From Myxococcales bacterium (GTDB taxonomy: Bacteria; Myxococcota; Myxococcia; Myxococcales; Myxococcaceae), in the NCBI GenBank assembly GCA_003153055.1, contig PMBV01000317.1:688-11103 (forward strand): a DNA stretch of 10,416 nt. The letters are read 5' to 3'. Within the stretch, counting starts at the first letter, position 1. The number at the start of each line of letters is the position of its first letter. The position numbers were made by a program, and so were the translations under genes. Below the pieces are notes generated by a model that had not been told where the DNA came from, made no database searches, and saw only the letters and a program-made list of their open reading frames with translations. Shown in pieces: positions 5,831 through 10,416 of this stretch.

Positions 5831-7062
5831 CGACGGTGCTCGCGGTGGCCACGCTGTTGAGCTGCGACTTCCAGAAGGCCCTCGAGAAGTGCCGGGCCGA
5901 AGGGGGTTGCTCTTCCACGTGTGGTGACGGAGGTGTCGATGGTGGCTGCGTCAGCGATGCCGGCCCTCGAGTCCTGGAGCTCGCCTTCGACCCGCACCTC
6001 TACAACGTCGAGGCTGAACCGCACTGCGTGGCGGTCGGCGACCTGAACCGGGACTCGAGGCCCGACATCATCGTCTCCAACGAGGGCGACGACTCGGTGA
6101 GCGTGCTCCTCGGGCTGGGCGACGGCAGCTTCAAGCCCTCGACACGGTTCGAGGCGGGGCCTGCGCCGTCGGGCATCGGCGTCGGCTTCATCGACTCCGA
6201 CGCGCTGCTCGACGTCGTGGTGGCGAACAGCGTCGAAACATCCAATAGCCAGAGCGCAGGTCACGTGAGCGTCCTGCTCGGCCAGGTCGACGGAGGCCTC
6301 GGGGCGCCCCACGCGTTTCCCATCTCGGGCATCGGCACCGAGCGTCTGGTGCTCGCGAAGCTCAACGGAGACGACCTGCTCGACGTCGTCGTCACCAGCT
6401 GGACCTCTGGCTCGGTCGACGTGCTCCTGGGGACTCGCGATGGAGGCTTCGCGAGCAAGGGCTCCTATGCGCTCGGAGGTGGTGCGAGCGGCCTCGCTAC
6501 CGGCGACTTCAATGGCGATGGCCGGGCCGACCTGGTGGTGGGGTACGACGGCAAGACCGCGGGCGTCGTCTCCTTCGCGGGTCAGGGTGACGGGACCTTC
6601 GTCGAGGTGAATCGATACTGGCAGGGAGACTGGAACCCGCTCGCAGTGGGCCGGTTCAGCTCCAACCACCTCGACCTCGCGGTCGCGTCCTCGAAGCTGG
6701 TGTCGATCCTCGGTGGGAATCGTGACGGGGGCTTCGACCTCTTGGACAAGTCGACCAACCTCACCATCGACGTCAACGACCTGGTGGCGGCCGATTTCAA
6801 CCTCGATGGGAAGGTGGATCTGGCGGTCGTCGGGGTCGTGCCCGCGGAGCCCCCGGGCGACCAACCGGGGAAGCTCGTGCTCCTCAGCGGCAACGGCGAC
6901 GGCACGTTCGAGACGAAGCTGATACTCGACACCGGCGGAAAGAACACCGAGTCGCTCGCCGCTGCCGACCTCGACGGTGACGGAAAGCCCGACCTGGTCG
7001 TCACCGACTGGGGAGGCTCGACGGTCACCGTCTTCCTCAACCGCTCAACACCTTCCCACTGA
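5788..7062 (+). CDS. FG-GAP/VCBS repeat lipoprotein, seven-bladed beta-propeller
   Basis: A predicted surface or periplasmic lipoprotein of 424 residues from GTG 5788. The type II signal is ARALTTVLAVATLLSC with Cys26 lipidated. A short Cys-rich segment follows (EKCRAEGGCSSTCGDGG, then GGC). The rest is seven FG-GAP/VCBS units, each with a Ca-binding-type loop (DLNRDSRPD, DFNGDGRAD, DFNLDGKVD, DLDGDGKPD), a hydrophobic strand such as IIVSN or LVVTD, and a turn like GDGSF or GDGTF. Seven units are enough for a closed propeller. Loops in blades 2, 3 and 5 (FSSNHLD in blade 5) are degenerate and probably bind no calcium. FG-GAP propellers usually bind proteins or glycans; the ligand here is unknown. 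The start is uncertain: GTG 5788 has no ribosome site, ATG 5665 would add an implausible basic N-terminus, and the good site upstream serves another frame. Bases 5568-5787 hold only the regulatory candidates listed. Confidence 0.82.
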   Translation: MRGERTSEAKARALTTVLAVATLLSCDFQKALEKCRAEGGCSSTCGDGGVDGGCVSDAGPRVLELAFDPHLYNVEAEPHCVAVGDLNRDSRPDIIVSNEGDDSVSVLLGLGDGSFKPSTRFEAGPAPSGIGVGFIDSDALLDVVVANSVETSNSQSAGHVSVLLGQVDGGLGAPHAFPISGIGTERLVLAKLNGDDLLDVVVTSWTSGSVDVLLGTRDGGFASKGSYALGGGASGLATGDFNGDGRADLVVGYDGKTAGVVSFAGQGDGTFVEVNRYWQGDWNPLAVGRFSSNHLDLAVASSKLVSILGGNRDGGFDLLDKSTNLTIDVNDLVAADFNLDGKVDLAVVGVVPAEPPGDQPGKLVLLSGNGDGTFETKLILDTGGKNTESLAAADLDGDGKPDLVVTDWGGSTVTVFLNRSTPSH

Positions 7063-7160
7063 AGCAGGCGTCGGTCGCGCTCACAGCGCACGGAGGAAGG
7101 CCAGATTGAGGCACCTCTCTGCCGCAGTGGGCCGGACTCCACTCTGGGCGTCCCTTCGAC

Positions 7161-7245
7161 CTCTTCCCCCCGCCCTTCCCCTACCGGCAGGGGAAGGGGG
7201 CCCTGAGAGCGGGACCCCCCTCGCCGGGGCGAGGGGTCAGGGGGA
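7161..7245. repeat. REP-like pair of GC-rich hairpins between convergent genes
   Basis: Two hairpins lie side by side. The first is CCCTTCCCCT (7173-7182) with AGGGGAAGGG (7189-7198), loop ACCGGC. The second is formed by CCCCTCGC (7217-7224) with GCGAGGGG (7229-7236). The polypurine/polypyrimidine style, with outer CTCTTCCCCC and GTCAGGGGGAG, resembles the dispersed intergenic CCCTCxCCCC-type repeats of many GC-rich bacteria. It lies about 100 bases after the FG-GAP stop and may also terminate transcription from that side. Confidence 0.6.
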
Positions 7246-7266
7246 GTGGCGGCCGTCCGCCCGGAC

Positions 7267-7288
7267 AAAAGAAACGGCCGCTGCGGCC
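7267..7288 (-). terminator. Probable intrinsic terminator of the efflux operon
   Basis: On the minus strand, GGCCG-CAG-CGGCC (7288-7276) is followed after one G by TTTCTTTT (7274-7267). It lies about 75 bases past the stop of the TolC-type gene. The stem is only five G/C pairs, but the T run is one of the few in this GC-rich window, which favours a real terminator. Confidence 0.5.
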
Positions 7289-7304
7289 ATGAGGTGCCTC
7301 ATGG
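7287..7304. repeat. 18-bp near-perfect palindrome
   Basis: CCATGAGG (7287-7294) and CCTCATGG (7297-7304) are exact inverted repeats separated by TG. The palindrome overlaps the edge of the proposed terminator, so it may be part of a compound termination structure or a protein-binding site. Confidence 0.45.
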
Positions 7305-7361
7305 TCCCATGGCTCCGAGCTCAGCTCGGCTTACCGATTCCTCAGGCTCCCTGCCTCCTCC

Positions 7362-8657
7362 TCAACGAATTCCCACGGCCCTCTTGAGCCCAACCAGGGC
7401 CACCGCCTGTTGTGACCTGGCCCTGACCAAATTCAACTTCGCCTGCGTGAGGGCCGCCTGGGCATCGAGGAGGTCGGTCGTCGTCGCCGCGCCGGCCTTC
7501 AGCAGCGCCTGGGTCACCCGCCACGCCTCCTCGGCTGACGTGATGGCGGTCTCCGCGACCCCCACCGCCGCGTGGGCCGATCGCACCACCGCCAACTTCG
7601 TCGATGCGTCGGTCATCACCACCCGCACTTGCTCCTCCCTGGCAGCGGCCACGGCCTCGGCATTCCGTACCGCGGCCTGCCGCTGGTACCAGCTCGCTCC
7701 CCACTCCCACACATTCCAGCTCGCCTTGACGCCCACATACATCGAGTCTGGAGGAGCGAACGCCTGCCCCGTCATATGCATGTACGCCGCTTCGAGGTTC
7801 GCCTCGGGGAGCAGCGAGAGAAACCGGGCCGTCGCCTGGTGCTCCGCGGCGCTCTGCTCGAGACGGGCCCGCTCGACCTCCGGGCGCCCAGCGGCCGCGG
7901 AGCGCTGCGCGTCGACCTCGTTCAACGGAGGCACCTCGCCCGCCTCCAGCGCCGTCGGCTCGAGGAGCTCAATGTCGGCGTCCTGCGCGGTGTACCCCAT
8001 CGCTAGCAGCAGGGCCGAGTACGTCATCTCTTGCTGTGCGCGGGCCACGATGAGCTGCTGCTTGGCGTTGGCCACCGCCACGTCGAGCCGCAGCACGTCG
8101 GCGTTGGTCGCCGCGCCGGCCTTCACTCGCGCCTCGGTCACCTGCCGCTGCTCCTCGAGCTGGGCGATGGAGGCCTTGGCGACATCTTCCGCCGCCTTGC
8201 CCTCGAAGTACTTGAGGTACCCCGTCTGCACCGCCTCGGAGATGGCCTCGGTCGTGATGCGCTCGACCTGATGGGCCGCCAGCGCCGCGTCGTCCAGCCC
8301 CGCCTTGTCCTGCCAGAGATGCAAGAGCCCGAGCAGCGGCTGCTGGGCCGCGGCCACGAAGGTGTTGGTGTTGAGCTCGCGGCCGATGAGGCTGGGCGAG
8401 GGGACCCCCGGTACGCCGAGGTTGAACGTGATGGTGAAGGGCTCGGAGTACCGCTGGTGCTCGTCGGACACGAAGACACCCGGCAGCATTCGGCCCCTCA
8501 GGCTCCGCGATTGGTCGTCCATCGACTCGGCGCGCGAGGAAGCCATGTGGAGCGCCGGGCTGTGCTCGAGGGCCAGCCGCTCGGCCGCGACCACGTCGAT
8601 GCGGCGGGCAGCCCCTGGTGACTGGGCGAGAACCGAGAGGAGCAGCAGTGCCTTCAT
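7362..8657 (-). CDS. TolC-type outer-membrane efflux channel
   Basis: A 431-residue outer-membrane factor of the TolC/OEP family, the exit duct of a tripartite pump. The signal peptide is MKALLLLSVLAQS. The fold's internal duplication is visible: VKAGAATNADVLRLDVAVAN (178-197) and the matching LKAGAATTTDLLDAQAALTQ (386-405), each followed by AKxxLxxARxQ. The long helices that form the periplasmic barrel lie around 121-220 and 325-425. Aromatic/hydrophobic stretches such as PFTITFNLGVPG (73-84) and SMYVGVKASWNVWEWG (305-320) fit the beta strands. Length is normal for the family. ATG 8657 is 10 bases after the stop of the adaptor gene and has no strong ribosome site, consistent with coupled translation. 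It is the last gene of the operon, ahead of the proposed terminator. The upstream open frame reaching 9008 is a shadow of the adaptor gene. Confidence 0.9.
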   Translation of the reverse strand: MKALLLLSVLAQSPGAARRIDVVAAERLALEHSPALHMASSRAESMDDQSRSLRGRMLPGVFVSDEHQRYSEPFTITFNLGVPGVPSPSLIGRELNTNTFVAAAQQPLLGLLHLWQDKAGLDDAALAAHQVERITTEAISEAVQTGYLKYFEGKAAEDVAKASIAQLEEQRQVTEARVKAGAATNADVLRLDVAVANAKQQLIVARAQQEMTYSALLLAMGYTAQDADIELLEPTALEAGEVPPLNEVDAQRSAAAGRPEVERARLEQSAAEHQATARFLSLLPEANLEAAYMHMTGQAFAPPDSMYVGVKASWNVWEWGASWYQRQAAVRNAEAVAAAREEQVRVVMTDASTKLAVVRSAHAAVGVAETAITSAEEAWRVTQALLKAGAATTTDLLDAQAALTQAKLNLVRARSQQAVALVGLKRAVGIR

Positions 8658-8667
8658 GATGGTTGGC

Positions 8668-9867
8668 TCACTTGACGAAGACGGTGACGTCGGCCGACAG
8701 CCCAGCCCGCAATGAAGGCCCGGTGGGCACCTCTTTCCACGCGATGCGCACCGGTACCCGCTGCACGACCTTGACGAAGTTCCCCGAGGCGTTGTCGGGC
8801 GGCAACAGCGCGAACCGCGAGCCGGTGCCTCCCGAGACGCTCTCCACCACACCCTCGAGCTTCTTGTTCGGCCAGGCGTCGATGACGACCTCGACCTTCT
8901 GGCCCTTGGCGATGCGCCCCACCTGCGTCTCTTTGAAGTTCGCCACCACGTAGGTGCCCTCGGGCACCAGTGACGCCAGCGGCTGGCCCAGCTGCACCAA
9001 CTGCCCATCGTGCACCCCGAGTCTCGACACCACTCCCGAGGCGGGCGCCATCACGTGGGTGTACGAGAGCTGATTCTGGGCCAGCTCCAGCGCGGCTTCC
9101 GACGCCTTGGTCCGGGCGTGGGCCAGGTCGGCCGCGGCATGCGCGGCTGCTATCTGCGCGTCGATGGGGGCGCTCTGGTCGACGCGTCCCTTCGCCTCGT
9201 CCACGCGCGAGAGCGCGGCCCGCTTCGACTCCTCGGCCACCGAGAGCTGGGCCTGGGCGGCCTGCAGCGTCGCCAGCGTCGCGTCTCGCGAGGCCTGGGC
9301 GTTGTCCACTCGCTCCTGGGGCACCGCGTTGGCTGCCTTGAGCTCCTTGGCGCGCTCGAGGTCGAGCTGGGCCTTCTTGGCGTCGGCCTCGGCACGGGCC
9401 AGCGTGGCGCGGGCCGCGGCGATGCTCGCGTCGGCCGACGACACTCCGACCCCCGACCCGGAGTACAGCGCGCGCGCCGTGGCGAAGCCGCCCCGCGCCG
9501 TGGCCTCGACGATGTGCACCTGCGCGTCGGCCACCGCCGCCTGGGCCTTCGCCGTCGCCACCTCGGCCTCGGCCTGCTTGAGCCGCGCCGCGAAGTCGGC
9601 TGGGTCGATTTCGAGCAGCACGTCGCCCTTCTTTACCACCTGGTTCTCGCTCACCAGCACGCGCAGCACCGCGCCGCCCACTCGAGCCGCGATGGGCACG
9701 ATGTCGGCCTCGACCTGCGCGTCGTCGGTGTTCTCCTGCCCGGCAGTGGCCAGGGCGTAGCCGCCGATGCCGACCACGAGCACCGTCACCACCGCGGCCA
9801 ACACGATGATGGGCCTGCGAGCGCTGCGCCGGGGCACGACGACGGCCGGGATGGGTTCATTCGACAT
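8668..9867 (-). CDS. EmrA/HlyD-type membrane fusion (adaptor) protein
   Basis: A 399-residue periplasmic adaptor that links an inner-membrane transporter to a TolC channel. A short cytoplasmic N-terminus is followed by a single membrane helix at about 19-41. The first half of the lipoyl/barrel-sandwich domain is at 58-89 (ARVGGAVLRVLVSENQ, KGDVLLEIDP). A long Ala-rich coiled-coil hairpin spans about 91-265. The second lipoyl half is at 272-302 (APASGVVSRLGVHDGQLV). Two EmrA-subfamily signatures follow: VANFKETQVGRIAKGQKV (308-325) and GTGSRFALLPPDNASGNF (347-364) running into VKVVQRVPVRI. The ATG is one base after the stop of the EmrB-type gene, with GGAG eight bases upstream inside that gene, so the two are tightly coupled. 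The family is certain; the exported drug is not readable from the sequence. Confidence 0.93.
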   Translation of the reverse strand: MSNEPIPAVVVPRRSARRPIIVLAAVVTVLVVGIGGYALATAGQENTDDAQVEADIVPIAARVGGAVLRVLVSENQVVKKGDVLLEIDPADFAARLKQAEAEVATAKAQAAVADAQVHIVEATARGGFATARALYSGSGVGVSSADASIAAARATLARAEADAKKAQLDLERAKELKAANAVPQERVDNAQASRDATLATLQAAQAQLSVAEESKRAALSRVDEAKGRVDQSAPIDAQIAAAHAAADLAHARTKASEAALELAQNQLSYTHVMAPASGVVSRLGVHDGQLVQLGQPLASLVPEGTYVVANFKETQVGRIAKGQKVEVVIDAWPNKKLEGVVESVSGGTGSRFALLPPDNASGNFVKVVQRVPVRIAWKEVPTGPSLRAGLSADVTVFVK

Positions 9868-9868
9868 G

Positions 9869-10416
9869 TCACATCTCCACGTGGAGTTCGGCGGGGCGCG
9901 CGGGCACCGGCACCGTGCCGGGCCGACGCAGGAAGTAGACCAGGGGCAGCACCAAGAGGAAGCACAGCCCCGCGAAGATGAACAGGCGCTCGAAGGCGAG
10001 GACCATGGCCTGTCGCGACACCAACCCGCTCATCATTCGAATCGCCGCTCCCTGCGCGCTCACCGGGTCGAGCCCCCGCTGGGCCAGGCCGTTGGCGACG
10101 GCGCTCAATCGCGCGTTCACGTTCGCGTCCGTGGTCGTCAGGTGCTGGCCGACCGATGCCCTCGCCACCACGCCGAAGCGCGAGAGCAGGGTGGCGAAGA
10201 CCGCCAGGCCGATCGAGCCTCCTACCTGGCGAATGAGCGAGTTGAGGCCGGTCGCGTCGGTGAGCTTGTGTCGCGGCACTTGCGCCAGAGCGAGCGTGTT
10301 GATGGGCACCATGAGACAGGCAAAGCCCACCCCCTGCACCACGAGCGCCGCGACCACGCCCCCCGCGCTCGTCTCGAGCGTGTAGTGGCCCATCATCATA
10401 GCCGAGGTGACGAAGG
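9869..10416 (-). CDS. EmrB-type MFS multidrug transporter, C-terminal part (truncated by window)
   Basis: The C-terminal 182 residues of a DHA2-family (14-helix) drug/proton antiporter of the inner membrane. The reading frame is open to the window edge, so the start lies beyond 10416; the ATGs at 10399-10391 are internal. Visible features: a helix containing VVAALVVQGVGFACLMVPIN, the conserved sequence LTDATGLNSLIRQVGGSIG followed by LAVFATLLSRF, a periplasmic loop rich in Ala and Asn, and a last helix LFIFAGLCFLLVLPLVYFLR before a Pro-rich cytoplasmic tail ending in HVEM. E. coli EmrB has the same order: a small conserved loop with GSIG, a long loop, and one last helix. It is the first visible gene of the emrB-emrA-tolC-type operon and would energise export with the proton gradient. 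Confidence 0.9.
   Translation of the reverse strand, partial: FVTSAMMMGHYTLETSAGGVVAALVVQGVGFACLMVPINTLALAQVPRHKLTDATGLNSLIRQVGGSIGLAVFATLLSRFGVVARASVGQHLTTTDANVNARLSAVANGLAQRGLDPVSAQGAAIRMMSGLVSRQAMVLAFERLFIFAGLCFLLVLPLVYFLRRPGTVPVPARPAELHVEM

Noticed and set aside
5572..6864. Long open frame (430 codons) on the minus strand opposite the FG-GAP gene
   Set aside because: It is antisense to a clear repeat protein. Its His/Val/Glu-rich repetitive translation is the mirror of the Asp/Gly/Val repeat codons, and it shows no motif of its own.
7246..8271. Open frame of 341 codons on the plus strand over the TolC-type gene
   Set aside because: It is antisense to a clear TolC-family gene and rich in Ala, Ser and Arg, as expected for a GC-rich shadow frame.
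9010..9981. Open frame of 323 codons on the plus strand over the adaptor gene
   Set aside because: It overlaps the EmrA-type coding frame on the opposite strand, and its Arg/Gly/His-rich translation has no recognisable motif.

Overview
The window is GC-rich DNA whose genes look like those of a myxobacterium (Myxococcota, probably the Myxococcus/Archangium/Cystobacter group). This placement is an inference from style: secreted lipoproteins with short Cys-rich motifs followed by Asp/Gly-rich linkers, a lipoprotein beta-propeller of FG-GAP repeats, GTG starts, and long intergenic stretches with hairpins. No rRNA, tRNA, CRISPR array, transposase or phage gene was found.

Layout. Bases 1-604 hold no convincing gene but contain two strong inverted repeats. 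A plus-strand gene at 605-2533 encodes a methionyl-tRNA-synthetase-like class I ligase. It keeps the HIGH-type and KMSKS motifs and the zinc knuckle, but several residues that read methionine and the CAU anticodon in E. coli MetG appear changed, and it carries an extra segment of about 60 residues. Converging on it is a two-gene minus-strand unit: a small Cys-rich lipoprotein (4416-4015) overlapping by four bases a secreted protein with tail-fibre-like repeats (4018-2687). The second gene contains a perfect 84-bp tandem duplication. After about 460 bp with no recognised gene comes a minus-strand NfsB-type nitroreductase (5567-4932). Divergent from it is a plus-strand seven-bladed FG-GAP lipoprotein (5788-7062) whose start region is odd.

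A convergent intergenic region (7063-7361) carries REP-like hairpins and a probable terminator. It separates that gene from a minus-strand tripartite drug-efflux operon, transcribed in the order EmrB-type MFS transporter (cut by the window edge at 10416), EmrA/HlyD-type adaptor, TolC-type outer-membrane channel. The genes are 1 and 10 bases apart, so they are probably co-transcribed and co-translated. Together they would form one pump spanning inner membrane, periplasm and outer membrane.

The most interesting item is the MetRS-like gene, which looks like a substrate- or tRNA-altered paralogue rather than the housekeeping enzyme. This rests on alignment from memory and needs a real alignment and a structural model.
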